A stretch of 64,000 bases of DNA, taken from NCBI GenBank assembly GCA_900100895.1, contig FMTX01000013.1:1-64000 (forward strand). The letters are read 5' to 3'. Below are positions 33,605 to 44,100 of the stretch, in pieces. Each line of letters starts with the position of its first letter. The first letter of the stretch is position 1. This stretch comes from Lachnospiraceae bacterium YSD2013. Its GTDB lineage: Bacteria; Bacillota; Clostridia; Lachnospirales; Lachnospiraceae. Position numbers and translations under genes: made by a program. The notes beneath the pieces were generated by a model, which had not been told where the DNA came from, did not search any database, and saw only the letters and a program-made list of their open reading frames with translations.

Positions 33605-35224
33605 TTATGCTCTCTTACGAGTTAACAGTTTCATTACATACAGGAATATTATCGTCATGGTAATACCGATAAGAATCGATACCCATGTGAGTCCTACTTT
33701 TTCAAGCAAGCCTGCACTCAAATAACATAGGAACGAAATACCTGCCACCGACAATGCATAGGGAAGCTGTGTCTCTACGTGATCGATATGATTGCAGTGA
33801 GCTCCCGCACTGGACATGATAGTGGTATCCGAAATAGGTGAGCAGTGGTCGCCGCATACAGCACCTGCAAGACAAGCGGAGATTCCTACGAAGAAGAGTC
33901 CCGAAGTCTCAGGGAAGATAACCGACACGATTGGAATCAGTATGCCGAAGGTTCCCCACGATGTTCCGGTAGCAAACGCAATCACGCACGCAATAAGGAA
34001 TACTATTGCGGGAAGCGCGAAGCTCATATCGCCGATGCCTTCCATCATTCCCTTAACAAAGGTAGCTGCATCAAGCGCTCCGTTAGTCATATTCTTAAGC
34101 GCTGTAGCAAGTGTAAGAATCGTAATAGCAGGTACCATGGCAACGAATCCCTGAGGGATGCACTCCATTGCTTCCCGGAAGGTTACAACCTTTCTTGCGA
34201 TAAGATATACAGCTATGAGTACAAGCGCTATGATACTTCCCCAAGGAAGTCCGACGGTTGCATCAGTCTCTGAGAATGCTTCTCTGATGGATGCACTTCC
34301 GCCGAGCGCGTTCATACCGTTTCTGATGAGCGCCCAGATACAGATTACAATAAGCACTACGATAGGAATGATAAGGTCGAAAAGCTTACCTCTGTGAGGA
34401 GTAGCGGGACCGTTCTCTTCCATCTTGCGTTCCTGTTTCTCATTGGTGACACTTAAGATGCTTAAGTCGCCGGTCTTCTGAGCCTTAATTTCAAAATCAG
34501 CCATCTTACCATAATCATAACCGAGAATGGCAAGGCCGATGATAAATACGAGTGTAAGTATTGAATAGAAGTTGTAAGGAATTGCTCTTACGAAAAGGTC
34601 GAAGCCTGTGTAGGTCTCACTTTCCACGCAACCCGAAACCGCAGCTGCCCAGGATGAAACCGGTGCTATCATACAAATCGGTGCAGCTGTGGCATCGATT
34701 AAGTATGCAAGCTTAACACGGCTTATCTTCTTGGCATCCGTAACAGGAGCCATAACTGAGCCTACGGTAAGGCAATTAAAGTAGTCATCGATAAAGATGA
34801 GTACGCCGAGTGCGAAGGTGGCAAGCATGGCGCCGGCACGAGTCTTAATATGCTTCTGAGCCCATTCGCCAAAGGCCCTCGAAGCGCCCGACTTGTTGAC
34901 GAGCGCCACGATGATGCCCAAAATTACCAGGAAAATAAAGATTCCCGCAGTATCCGTAACTGCAGCGATAAGTGCATCTTCGGTAACAGCATCCACAGTG
35001 CCGAGTATGTTACAGTCGGCGGCCATGAATGCTCCGAGGAACACTCCGATAAACAAAGATGAGTAAGCTTCCTTTGTTACTAAAGCCAGAATGATGGCTA
35101 CCATGGGCGGAAGTAACGCCCAAGCGGTTCCTGCAAAGCTTCCTCCGTTAGCATGAACGATTGCAATGACTGCAACCACCGCCGCGAAAATCACCGCAAC
35201 GGTTAGAGCGGGTTTCTTTTTCAT
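33605..35224 (-). CDS. NhaC-family Na+/H+ antiporter-like transporter
   Basis: This 539-residue protein has 12 or more hydrophobic segments and the NhaC core (FIDDYFNCLTVGSVMAPVTD and LIDATAAPICMIAPVSSWAA). NhaC-type proteins exchange sodium for protons or for substrates such as malate/lactate or amino acids. Its ATG follows AAGGAGATGA only 34 nt after thrS, with no terminator between them, so it probably shares the threonine T-box transcript. That context suggests a threonine transporter rather than a pH-homeostasis antiporter. The substrate is inferred. Confidence 0.88.
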   Translation of the reverse strand: MKKKPALTVAVIFAAVVAVIAIVHANGGSFAGTAWALLPPMVAIILALVTKEAYSSLFIGVFLGAFMAADCNILGTVDAVTEDALIAAVTDTAGIFIFLVILGIIVALVNKSGASRAFGEWAQKHIKTRAGAMLATFALGVLIFIDDYFNCLTVGSVMAPVTDAKKISRVKLAYLIDATAAPICMIAPVSSWAAAVSGCVESETYTGFDLFVRAIPYNFYSILTLVFIIGLAILGYDYGKMADFEIKAQKTGDLSILSVTNEKQERKMEENGPATPHRGKLFDLIIPIVVLIVICIWALIRNGMNALGGSASIREAFSETDATVGLPWGSIIALVLIAVYLIARKVVTFREAMECIPQGFVAMVPAITILTLATALKNMTNGALDAATFVKGMMEGIGDMSFALPAIVFLIACVIAFATGTSWGTFGILIPIVSVIFPETSGLFFVGISACLAGAVCGDHCSPISDTTIMSSAGAHCNHIDHVETQLPYALSVAGISFLCYLSAGLLEKVGLTWVSILIGITMTIIFLYVMKLLTRKRA

Positions 35225-35258
35225 AGCTTCATCTCCTTCTTTGTAAGAGGTTAATTAT

Positions 35259-37223
35259 TTACTTTTGTTCCTGAGGGAGTTCTTCCCTTATTGCCTTAGT
35301 TCTGATTTCTTCGCAAATCTGATTGATGAATTCCTGAATTGACTTAACGCCTTCGTCGCCCGCAAAACGGCTTCTTACGGATACGTTGCCGGCAGCTTCT
35401 TCATCGGCGCCGACTACGAGCATGTAAGGAATTCTGTCGAGACGTGCTTCTCTGATCTTGTAACCAATCTTTTCGGAACGGTTATCTACAGATACGTCTA
35501 CGTCGTTCTTCTTAAGCTCTGCACAAACCTTCTGTGCATATGCCTCGTACTTCTCCGAGATAGGAAGGATACGAACCTGCTCGGGGCAAAGCCATGTCGG
35601 GAACTTACCTGCGTAGTGCTCGATGAGCCATGCAAGTGTTCTTTCGTAGCAACCCATGGATGTTCTGTGGATAATCCAGGGAAGTGCTTTGTTACCCTGC
35701 TCGTCGATGTAGTACATGCCGAATTTCTTGGCAGATGAGCAGTCGAGCTGAATCGTTACCATTGTATCTTCTTTGCCGTATACGTTCTTGGCCTGGATAT
35801 CAATCTTGGGGCCGTAGAAAGCAGCCTCACCGTCAGCTTCCGTATACTCGATATGGTTCTTATTCATAACGTCACGAAGGAACTGCTGTGTGGAGTTCCA
35901 GTACTCCTCGTCTCCTTCGTACTTGGCCTTGTTCTCGGGATCCCACTTGGAAAGTCTGTATGTTACGTCTCCGTCGATACCGAGAGTCTTCATAACATAG
36001 TGAGCAAGTTCAACACAGCGTGTCAACTCTTCCTCGGCCTGTTCGGGAGTAAGGATGATGTGGGCCTCTGTAATCGTGAACTGACGAACTCTTGTAAGAC
36101 CGTGCATTTCACCGGAATCTTCGTTTCTGAAAAGCGTGGAAGTCTCGGACATTCTGTAAGGAAGATCTCTGTAGGACTTCTGATCGTTCATGTATACGTA
36201 ATACTGGAAAGGACATGTCATGGGACGAAGGGCCATAACTTCTTTGCCGTCTTCTGCGTCCTTGTTAAGGATAAACATGCCGTCCATGTAGTGATCCCAG
36301 TGACCGGAAATCTTGTAAAGGTCGGACTTGGCCATGAGAGGTGTACGTGTACGAACATAGCCCCACTCTTTATCCTCAAGGTCTTCAATCCAGCGCTGGA
36401 GCTTCATAATCATCTTCGTTCCCTTGGGTGTAAAGAGAGGAAGTCCCTGGCCGATTACATCAGCCGTAAGGAAAAGCTTCATTTCACGGCCGAGCTTGTT
36501 GTGATCGCGCATCTTGGCGTCTTCAAGCTTAGCAAGGTACTCTTCGAGTTCTTCTTTCTTATTGAAAGCGGAACCGTAGATTCTCTGAAGTCTGTCTCTG
36601 TTGGAATCGCCTCTCCAGTAAGCCATGGATGAGGATGTAAGCTTGAATGCCTTAACACCCTTTGTGCTCATAAGGTGAGGTCCTGCGCAAAGGTCCACAA
36701 ATCCGCCCTGATCGTAGAAAGAAATCTCCGCATCTTCGGGAAGGTCGTTAATAAGTTCAACCTTGAAAGGCTCGTTTCGCTCCTGCATGAACTTAACGGC
36801 CTCAGCTCTTGAAAGAGTAAATCTCTTAATCTCGTGGCCTTCTTTGATAATCTTCTTCATCTCGGCTTCAAGAGCGTCCAAATCTTCTCTTGAAAAAGGC
36901 TCGGTTAAGAAGTCGTAATAGAATCCGTCTTCAACGGCAGGTCCGATAGTAACCTTTGCATCGGGACGAAGTCTCTTAACAGCCTCGGCAAGTACATGAG
37001 ATGCGGTATGACGAATAACGGGCAATGCCGCAGGGTCATTGGCTGTAATGATGTTTAATGTTGCGTCATGATCAAGGACTGTTCTTAAGTCTACAACCTT
37101 ACCGTCTACCTCACCGGCGCAGGCTACGCGAGCAAGTCCTTCCGAAATGTCGAGCGCGATGTCGTATACGCTCTTTGCCTCTGAATACTCCTTGAAGGAG
37201 CCGTCTTTTAATGTGATTTTCAT
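35259..37223 (-). CDS. thrS: Threonyl-tRNA synthetase
   Basis: This 654-residue class II synthetase has an N-terminal TGS-like domain (about 1-60), the editing-domain motif HTASHVLAEAVKRL, FVDLCAGPH, the class II motif 2 region (MSETSTLFRNEDSGEMHGLTRVRQF in part), the zinc-site residues and a C-terminal anticodon-binding domain. It charges tRNA-Thr and hydrolyses misacylated Ser-tRNA-Thr. The length is normal. A T-box leader with an intrinsic terminator precedes it, so it should be induced when uncharged tRNA-Thr accumulates. Confidence 0.97.
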   Translation of the reverse strand: MKITLKDGSFKEYSEAKSVYDIALDISEGLARVACAGEVDGKVVDLRTVLDHDATLNIITANDPAALPVIRHTASHVLAEAVKRLRPDAKVTIGPAVEDGFYYDFLTEPFSREDLDALEAEMKKIIKEGHEIKRFTLSRAEAVKFMQERNEPFKVELINDLPEDAEISFYDQGGFVDLCAGPHLMSTKGVKAFKLTSSSMAYWRGDSNRDRLQRIYGSAFNKKEELEEYLAKLEDAKMRDHNKLGREMKLFLTADVIGQGLPLFTPKGTKMIMKLQRWIEDLEDKEWGYVRTRTPLMAKSDLYKISGHWDHYMDGMFILNKDAEDGKEVMALRPMTCPFQYYVYMNDQKSYRDLPYRMSETSTLFRNEDSGEMHGLTRVRQFTITEAHIILTPEQAEEELTRCVELAHYVMKTLGIDGDVTYRLSKWDPENKAKYEGDEEYWNSTQQFLRDVMNKNHIEYTEADGEAAFYGPKIDIQAKNVYGKEDTMVTIQLDCSSAKKFGMYYIDEQGNKALPWIIHRTSMGCYERTLAWLIEHYAGKFPTWLCPEQVRILPISEKYEAYAQKVCAELKKNDVDVSVDNRSEKIGYKIREARLDRIPYMLVVGADEEAAGNVSVRSRFAGDEGVKSIQEFINQICEEIRTKAIREELPQEQK

Positions 37224-37283
37224 AGGAAAATCTCCTTTCGTATGATAGAAAGTCTCGGCCGTGTAACTCTAACTTCTTAGAAT

Positions 37284-37505
37284 AAAAAAGCCCTCGCACG
37301 TAAATATACATGCAAGGGTGCTTATCACACGGTTCCACCTTAACTTTCACTCAAACCCTTAACGCGGGACACGGCCCTTTATACTTGGTTCAAAAGGGCA
37401 GCTCGGGAATGGTACCGTAAGTCTTATACACAGAAGCTCACACCAATATGCTTCTTTCTCTGAGTGATTTATCTCTTACGACGTGTTTCCGTCATTGCTG
37501 TTGTT
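37284..37505 (-). promoter_or_regulatory. T-box riboswitch controlling thrS
   Basis: On the minus strand a Stem I-like region (CGTAAG pairing with CTTACG, an AGAGA bulge and an apical GGTG) is followed by the T-box GGTGGAACCGTG (complement of 37329-37340). An intrinsic terminator, CCCTTGCATGT and ACGTGCGAGGG with a T-run, lies near 37284-37320. A candidate specifier codon ACC (Thr), followed by A, is at the complement of 37411-37413 just below Stem I. Uncharged tRNA-Thr would stabilise the antiterminator. The specifier assignment is tentative; the T-box itself is clear. Confidence 0.9.
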
Positions 37506-37511
37506 AAGGAA

Positions 37512-37540
37512 ATATTATTCTTAATAATGGCAAATGTCAA
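37512..37540 (-). promoter_or_regulatory. Promoter of the thrS T-box transcript
   Basis: On the minus strand TTGACA (complement of 37535-37540) and TAATAT (complement of 37512-37517) are separated by 17 bp, just upstream of the T-box leader. Confidence 0.75.
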
Positions 37541-37633
37541 GTATTATCGGCTTTTTGCGGATACAAGCCGTTAATATGCTTCTAGTATACTGTTCTCACA
37601 TAGGCTGTTTACAATTTATCCAAAGGAGCCGCT

Positions 37634-38617
37634 ATGCCAAAAAAGGTAAACAGAATCATCTCGATTCTTTCTATAATCATTCTCTGTCTCGGCCAAAGCG
37701 CCTGCAGTTTCCAAGGTGTCGGTAAGCACGACGATAAAGAAGTACATATAGCCATTCAGCCTTCCGCCGCTTTTGTGCCGCTTTATATAGCCAAAGAAAA
37801 AGGCTGGATTGAGGACGCTCTCAAAGAATACAACATTAAAGTAGTCTGGCAGGAATTTGAATCAGGCCCCCCTATGACCGATTCTCTTCTCGCAGGCGAC
37901 TCAGATATAGGCGTAATAGGCGACGTTCCCACTGTAACCGTGTGCGCGCCCGGCAATGATGTATCTGTTATCGCAATCGCTGCACAGGCGGCGGATTCGT
38001 ATGCAATTTTGGTACCCTATGAATCCAAGATTCGCAAGGCCGAAAATTTAAAAGGCAAGAAAGTCGCTACCACTTACGGTTCGACGGCTCATAACATGAT
38101 TGAGAAATACCTCAATACAGCAGGCCTTACCATAAATGATATCGAGCTTGTGAACACAACTGTCGGTGACACTCAGGCAATTCTCGAAAAAGGACTTGCG
38201 GACGCGATTTCCATATGGGAGCCGAATGTAACGAGACTTGCGGGCACCGGTGACATCAGAATTCTGGCAAGCGGTTCGGAATGCGGTCTTGCGGGTATCA
38301 ATACCATTGTCGTCCGCGATAAGTACGGCAAGGACCATCCCGAAATAGTAACTGCCATTCTGGCTCAGTACAAGCGCGCCGTCGATGGGCTGCCAAAAAT
38401 GGATGCCGCGACACTGACAGCTTTGTCAGACGAGTTAAAAGTTACGCCCGGTCAGATGAAGCGAATCATCGCCAAATTCAAATACACCATTACCATCACC
38501 GACGAGGACATTGCCGCCTTAAACGACACTATCCGCTTCCTTAACGATAGCAAGATTTTCCGCAAAGATTACGACATTTCCGAATCCGTTGACCGAAGCT
38601 TCTACAAGGAGGATTGA
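37634..38617 (+). CDS. NMT1/SsuA-type substrate-binding lipoprotein
   Basis: This 327-residue protein has a signal peptide with a probable lipid-attachment Cys (LGQSAC, C28, an imperfect lipobox). The mature part resembles aliphatic sulfonate, nitrate or taurine binding proteins (HIAIQPSAAFVPLYIAKEKGWIE, then VIGDVPTV and GKKVATTYGSTAH). No permease or ATPase gene lies beside it. Instead an HD-GYP gene starts one base after its stop codon, so it may act as the extracellular sensor of a signalling pair rather than in transport. The ligand is unknown. Confidence 0.8.
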   Translation: MPKKVNRIISILSIIILCLGQSACSFQGVGKHDDKEVHIAIQPSAAFVPLYIAKEKGWIEDALKEYNIKVVWQEFESGPPMTDSLLAGDSDIGVIGDVPTVTVCAPGNDVSVIAIAAQAADSYAILVPYESKIRKAENLKGKKVATTYGSTAHNMIEKYLNTAGLTINDIELVNTTVGDTQAILEKGLADAISIWEPNVTRLAGTGDIRILASGSECGLAGINTIVVRDKYGKDHPEIVTAILAQYKRAVDGLPKMDAATLTALSDELKVTPGQMKRIIAKFKYTITITDEDIAALNDTIRFLNDSKIFRKDYDISESVDRSFYKED

Positions 38618-38618
38618 T

Positions 38619-39263
38619 ATGTCTCGAAAAGATGAACGCCTCATTAAAACGATAGCGGTTCTGATATCGATTCTTGAGACACGCGACGAAAATTTGAGCG
38701 GTCACAGTCTGCACATCGAGAAGCTTGCCGACGCGTTTTTCGAGGTTCTGCCCCTTAGGTATCACTTTAGGGTAAAAAGAAATGACCTCCGTCTTGCCTC
38801 ACTTCTTCACGACATAGGCCAAAGCTGCGTCCCTCCCGACACTCTCGGCAAGGCAGGCAAGCTCACGCCTTCGGAAAAAGAACGCATCAAGCAACACCCC
38901 GACGCATCGGTGTCCCTCCTTGAATGCATGAGCGGATATGACAAAATTCTCGAAGGAGTTAAGTACCATCACGAAAGAATGGACGGAAGGGGCTACTACG
39001 GCCTTAAAGGGCACGAAATCCCCCTTATAGCGCGCATACTGGCGATTCTCGACACGTTCTCCGCGGTAACCGTTCTTAGGACGTACAAACCCACCCGAAC
39101 CTACGAAGACGGCATAAGCACGCTCAAGCTCGGAAGCGGCAGTCAGTTTGATGAGGAATTGGTAGACATATTCTTATCAATTCCCAGATCTCGTGTTATG
39201 GAATGTTTTTCCGAAGTGGAAGATAATATCAAGAGTCTCGAAGATAAAGGCATTATCCTTTGA
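38619..39263 (+). CDS. HD-GYP domain protein (putative c-di-GMP phosphodiesterase)
   Basis: This 214-residue cytoplasmic protein has HD (H64-D65), HHERMDGRGYYG (117-128) and a later Asp (AILDTFSAVT). The GYP signature is GYY, so activity on c-di-GMP is likely but not certain. The ATG at 38619 was chosen because AAGGAGG lies 6 nt upstream; a TTG at 38589 is rejected. Its last 11 bases overlap the end of the convergent GGDEF gene. Together with the preceding binding lipoprotein these form a local c-di-GMP group. Confidence 0.82.
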   Translation: MSRKDERLIKTIAVLISILETRDENLSGHSLHIEKLADAFFEVLPLRYHFRVKRNDLRLASLLHDIGQSCVPPDTLGKAGKLTPSEKERIKQHPDASVSLLECMSGYDKILEGVKYHHERMDGRGYYGLKGHEIPLIARILAILDTFSAVTVLRTYKPTRTYEDGISTLKLGSGSQFDEELVDIFLSIPRSRVMECFSEVEDNIKSLEDKGIIL

Positions 39264-40389
39264 TAATACGATTCTTTCCGAGGGTTTTGGCTTCATACAA
39301 AGCACCGTCGGCGCGGGCATAAACCGCGTCGATATCTATGTCCTCAGGTTTTATTTCAGTCACGCCAAAAGAAGCATGGATGCCTTTTAATTCACCTAAC
39401 TCAACTGCATTAAGTGTATCAAGAAGGTGGCGAAGCTGCTTCTCAACGTCTTCCCAGGTACCGTTTGTTCTAAAGAAAATGACAAATTCATCTCCGCCGA
39501 GTCTGCCGGCGAAGCTTTCTTTGTCCTTCATTGCACGTTCACAGAACTCCCACCGCTTAGTAAGGTCGGAGCCCAGTTCACTCCAAATAGTGTCTGCCGC
39601 AATCTGAATCGCCTTGTCACCTATCTGGTGGCCGAATCTGTCGTTAATCTGCTTGAACGAGTCAAGGTCGAGAATACAAAGCGCCACAAAGTCTTCTCTT
39701 TCGCCACTTCGCATTACGGTATCGGCAAGGGAAAAGAATCTGCCTCTTACAAGCAATCCGGAAAGAGCATCGAAGCTTGACTTCACCTCAAGGTCCTGCT
39801 GAATCTCAAGAGTCCTTTCATAGTTTAAAAACTGCTTTATCAAGCCCCGCTGGAAACGGTAATGGAACACCAAAGTAAGCACCATGAATATAATCGCATA
39901 AATCGTATCGTATCTTGCTATTGACGGTGGCTTAAAATAATGCGAGGTATAACAGAATACAAAGGTTTCCGCAAAAGTAAATATAACGGAGTTAAGCATA
40001 TTATCGATAAATGCCACACCGCCTATGAACATATATACAGGATAAACCGCAGAAATCAAAAACGGTTCTTCCTTATTGAAAGCTATGGATAATCCAAGAA
40101 GAATAAGCATGACTGCATACATAAGTATGCGATTGAAACGCACTATGCGCTTTTTGAACACAAATATGAGTATTACCGGCATTGCGGAAAAGCCCGCAAA
40201 CATTAGATACAGATTTCTTTGGGCATAAGGGATTACATTAAAAATGCTCATCGCGTACGCAACAATCATTACAGCAAGAAACAACGTCATCGCTATTTCC
40301 GCGTGACGGATATTTGTCTCATCGCAATGTGATTTGACGCTCAGATACGACTTTTTGGAAAAGCCGTAATAACGCATTTTTGAAAGCAT
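39253..40389 (-). CDS. Membrane-bound GGDEF diguanylate cyclase
   Basis: This 378-residue protein has about six transmembrane segments (roughly 30-190) followed by a GGDEF domain: DLDSFKQINDRFGH, GRLGGDEFVIFF and a final ADGALYEAKTLGKNRI. The catalytic motif is intact. The RxxD inhibitory site normally five residues before it is not seen. It would make c-di-GMP from GTP. The ATG at 40389 follows GGAGG; an upstream in-frame ATG is rejected. It is convergent with the HD-GYP gene, placing opposing activities side by side. Confidence 0.88.
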   Translation of the reverse strand: MLSKMRYYGFSKKSYLSVKSHCDETNIRHAEIAMTLFLAVMIVAYAMSIFNVIPYAQRNLYLMFAGFSAMPVILIFVFKKRIVRFNRILMYAVMLILLGLSIAFNKEEPFLISAVYPVYMFIGGVAFIDNMLNSVIFTFAETFVFCYTSHYFKPPSIARYDTIYAIIFMVLTLVFHYRFQRGLIKQFLNYERTLEIQQDLEVKSSFDALSGLLVRGRFFSLADTVMRSGEREDFVALCILDLDSFKQINDRFGHQIGDKAIQIAADTIWSELGSDLTKRWEFCERAMKDKESFAGRLGGDEFVIFFRTNGTWEDVEKQLRHLLDTLNAVELGELKGIHASFGVTEIKPEDIDIDAVYARADGALYEAKTLGKNRIIKG

Positions 40390-40470
40390 TCGGTTTCCTC
40401 CGCAGAGTCTGTTTCTTCCCCAAAACCGATTGTGCCTTAATATGATAGCATACAAGGATTAGCCTTCAAT

Positions 40471-40503
40471 AAAAAAGCCCGCCCGGAGTTAACCGGACGG
40501 GCC
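40471..40503 (-). terminator. Terminator of the subtilase-cohesin operon
   Basis: GCCCGCCCGG and CCGGACGGGC form a long GC-rich stem followed by six T on the minus strand, 11 nt after the cohesin-domain gene. Confidence 0.88.
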
Positions 40504-40513
40504 TTGGTGTTTC

Positions 40514-41086
40514 TTACCAGAAGTATCTTAAAATGCTGCAGATGAATCTGTTGATTTCGTTTCTGGTGTCTTCCCATCTGTAGTAGCGACCACCGATTCT
40601 GGGAAGTCTTAAAGTAGCGGTAGAGGTCTTGTCTTCGCCGTTTTCCAAAGCTTCAAAGTTCTGATAAGCTTCTACAACGTCTGTGACAAAAGAAACCTTC
40701 TGACCGTTCTGAGCGTTCTTAACCTTGAAGGTAAGGCTCATGAGGCTCTCTGAGAAGTAAGCTGCTTCGTCGGATGCCCATGCAAAGGAGATGGCTCCCT
40801 TACCGTAATTGGCATTAACGTCAACAATGTCGAAGAAGGAGTTGTCGTAACCCCACTGGAAATCCATAACCTCGGGATCGTAGAACAATACTACCTGTCC
40901 GCTTGTTAAGCTGCTTCTTCTGTCAAGTTCAATATCAACCGTAACGTATTCACGTGTGGTTGAAACATATGTCTTAAAATAGTCGTTAGACTTCTTTGCT
41001 TTGCCTGCTGCGTAGGCGCTCATAGAGCTAAGGGCCAATACTAAGCTAAGCGCAATAGCAGCCAGCGATGTTGATATTCTTTTCAT
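40514..41086 (-). CDS. Secreted cohesin-domain protein
   Basis: This 190-residue protein has a signal peptide (MKRISTSLAAIALSLVLALSSMSAYAAG) and one domain (about 38-165) with the cohesin-type beta pattern: VTVDIELDRRSSLTSGQVVLFYDPEVM, then GKGAISFAWAS and LMSLTFKVK. Cohesins bind dockerins. The gene upstream in the same operon, 18 nt away, encodes a subtilase with a dockerin module, so the two products could bind each other. No anchor is evident, but the C-terminus is short, aromatic and basic (WEDTRNEINRFICSILRYFW). Confidence 0.72.
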   Translation of the reverse strand: MKRISTSLAAIALSLVLALSSMSAYAAGKAKKSNDYFKTYVSTTREYVTVDIELDRRSSLTSGQVVLFYDPEVMDFQWGYDNSFFDIVDVNANYGKGAISFAWASDEAAYFSESLMSLTFKVKNAQNGQKVSFVTDVVEAYQNFEALENGEDKTSTATLRLPRIGGRYYRWEDTRNEINRFICSILRYFW

Positions 41087-41104
41087 CTTTTAGCTCCATT
41101 CCTT

Positions 41105-44100
41105 TCAATCATCATTTGCTGAAGTATCGGTTACAGGCTCGGTGGCAGGAGCTTCCTCAGCGGGAGCTTCTTCTGCGGGAGCTTCTTCTTCAGCAGGAGC
41201 CTCTTCAGATGCTTCATTTTCAGAAACATCTTCAGCAGGTGCTGCTTCATTGTCCGATACATCTTCTGTTACTTCTTCAACTACAGGAGCTGCTTCTTCG
41301 GCTTCTTTAGCAAGGTCGGGAGTCTTTCTGCTGTTAACAGAAATCTTCTCTACGGAAGAAAGCTTCTCTGTATTAAGAACAGGTGTCTTCTCAATCAACT
41401 TGGTTACGCCTTCGTTAACTGCACTGTTCTCGGAATCCCACTGGTACAATCCGGATACAGGCCATACCTTGGTAGCAAACTGTCCGAGTCTGTATGCTTC
41501 AACCCATTCCTCACCGGTCTGGTTGTTGTAGTAATCAGCGATTGCGTAGAATGATTCATCATCAGTTCCGTCGTAGCAGCTGTAGAATAAGAATTCGCTC
41601 TCATCATCGTAGTAGAGTGAGCTGTACTTCCATTCTCCGTTGGTGCTGATTCCGGTCTCGCCGATAGCCTCACAGATAATACCGAGGTCACCTACAACAA
41701 GGAGGTTGTATACAACGCCTGCTTCATCGATTACGTAGCAGATATCGATGTAGCATCCGTAGTTATTATTGAATACTGAGCCAAGGAAAGCAATACCGCT
41801 TACGTAGTTGCCGCCGGTGTATCTTGTAAGGTCATAAGCGCCTTCAAGTGTACCGTCTAAAGCTTCAATAAGTAAGTACTTAGAGTATGTAGCATAGAGC
41901 TTGCCATTGCCTGTACCGTATGCAAGGTCTGTATTCATAGCAGCGACTGAACCTACAAGTTCGCTCTCGAAGGTGTTCGGGTTAACCTTGTACAAGGAAC
42001 CGTCTCCGTTGTTGCTGTCCTGTGTTCCGGCATAGAGTACGCCATCAACTACTACTGCAGAGAAGAAGCCTTCTGCCTGCTTTTCGGAAATCTTGTTGAG
42101 TGTAAGATCTGCACTGTTGAAGGTTCCGAAGTAAACGCCGCCGTTTTCATCCCAAAGGGTTGTATTAAGGTCGACATCAATTGTAATAACGTCTACCACA
42201 CAAGCTGCTGCGAGAGGCTCGCCGTCTGCTCCGGGTACGTTGGTAAGTGCGCCTACGATAGCACGGCCTTCGCCGACTGCGGTAAGTACACCGTTTTCAT
42301 CAATTGTTACAACGTTCTCATCAAGAGATACCCATGTAACGGAATCATCAATAATTGTTTCAGGCCCTACAGTTGCTTCAAGCTTAGCAGTGCTTCCCTT
42401 AACCATTGTAAGGTGTTCGGCGCTGAGTTCAATGCTGTCAGCAATTGTTGCATCGGGCTCGCCGCTTGCATTTACACGATATCTCTGAGTATTGCCTGCG
42501 TAGTCCACAACAAGGATGTAGAAGAGTGCCTGAGGATATTCAAAGCTGATTTCGGTAGGCACACCGAGTTCAGTCTGGTTAACTGCAAAACCGTTAATTA
42601 CGGTCTTCTTGTCAGATGCAAGAATTGCAACTGCTGCAACGTAACGGTTATCGGATACTGCAAGAGTAATCTTACCGGGCTCGGTAACATTGCCGCTTAC
42701 GTCCTTAACAGTTTCGGTAAATTCCTTAACTTCAGCTGAAGGTTTGGTGTTATCTACAGTTACGGGAATTGTGTAACTGATACCCTTGCCTAAAGGCTTG
42801 TCTTCATTCTTTACATAGTATGAAGGAACAGCTGTTGCTGTAATGTTGACCTTTGTGCCGTCGGGAAGTGCATTGCCTTCTGCGTCGGTAACAGCCCAGT
42901 TAAGCTTAGCAGTCAGTTTTGTGGACATCCACTGTGCCTGAGTTGCGCTGTAGTAAGTAGCTGTTGCTTCGCCGAAGTCCTTGGAAAGGTATACCTCACC
43001 GGTCTCAGCATTGGTTACAGATGCATTGAATGCAGCTGCATTTCTGATAAGTGTAAAGTTAAATGCGCTGATCTTATCACCGGAAAGTGAAGAGATTGCG
43101 TTTCTGTCTGCAATGTACTCAGCATCGGTTGCGTACATGTTAGGCTCGAAGTAGTAGTTCTTCGGATCGCCTGCAAACTGATATGAGAGATAGTTAGTAA
43201 CTTCAATACCGTTGTATGCAAGCTGATCCTCATCGCCGCAGAAGAATTCCATAGCGTCAAAAGGATCAAACATTGAGGAATCGCTCCAGTTGCCGTAGAA
43301 AGCAAGGAAAGGAACGGATAAGTCAACCTTACCGTCAAGTTTTACGAAACCGTCAACGTACATACCGTTTTCGAAGTTGTCATTTAAGTACTGCTTGTCA
43401 GCATTGCTGAGTTCGATTGAAACGCTTACTTTAGCGTTGTTCTTAACTGCAAATACTTTTTCTTTTAAATTGATCTTGCTTCTGGAAGGTCTCTTAACAG
43501 CCTTCAAAAGAGAAGCTACGTCGTCGGTATCAACGATACCGTTGCCGTTGAAGTCGAATGCTTCGGGGAATGTAGCCACCTTAGCATAGTTCTTCTTTAA
43601 GTTAACATGGTACAAAAGTGCGTAAACGTCTGTGTAACTTACGCATCCGTTTTCATCAATATCGTAAAGTAATGCTTCGCTGCCAGTCTTAATGGATACC
43701 TTAGGATTAAGTTCGTAAGAAGAGTTGGCAATGAAGTACTGCTGTAATACAGCTTCGGTTAAAGTGGTGGAATCAAGCTTGAAGTAAGCTGTATCCTTGC
43801 CCATGTTGTAAACGGTGAAGTCAAAGCTGTACTTACCGTTTCTGTTAGGATCGTCACCGAGTTCGATCTTAACCTTACCGTCGTTACCTTCCTTGTCTCC
43901 TACAAGAATGTAAGCCTGGGAAGTGGTAGCTGCCAAAGCATTGGCAAGACCTGCGCCCTGCTTTCTGGGAGAATAAAGAAGTCCGTCCTTCTGTTCAAGC
44001 GGAATAGCTGTGGACATAAGAAGGCTCTGTGCAAGTGTTCTCTTGCAAAGACCGGTCTTCTCAGTAAGATTGTTCTCTTCGATGTACTGAACTACAAGTG

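Noticed and set aside
35853-36632. 259-codon open frame on the plus strand, opposite thrS
   Set aside because: It is a shadow of thrS: Cys/Val/Leu-rich with no domain.
37111-37350. 79-codon minus-strand frame overlapping the thrS start and T-box
   Set aside because: It runs through the T-box terminator hairpin and the thrS ribosome binding site, and thrS itself is clear in another frame.
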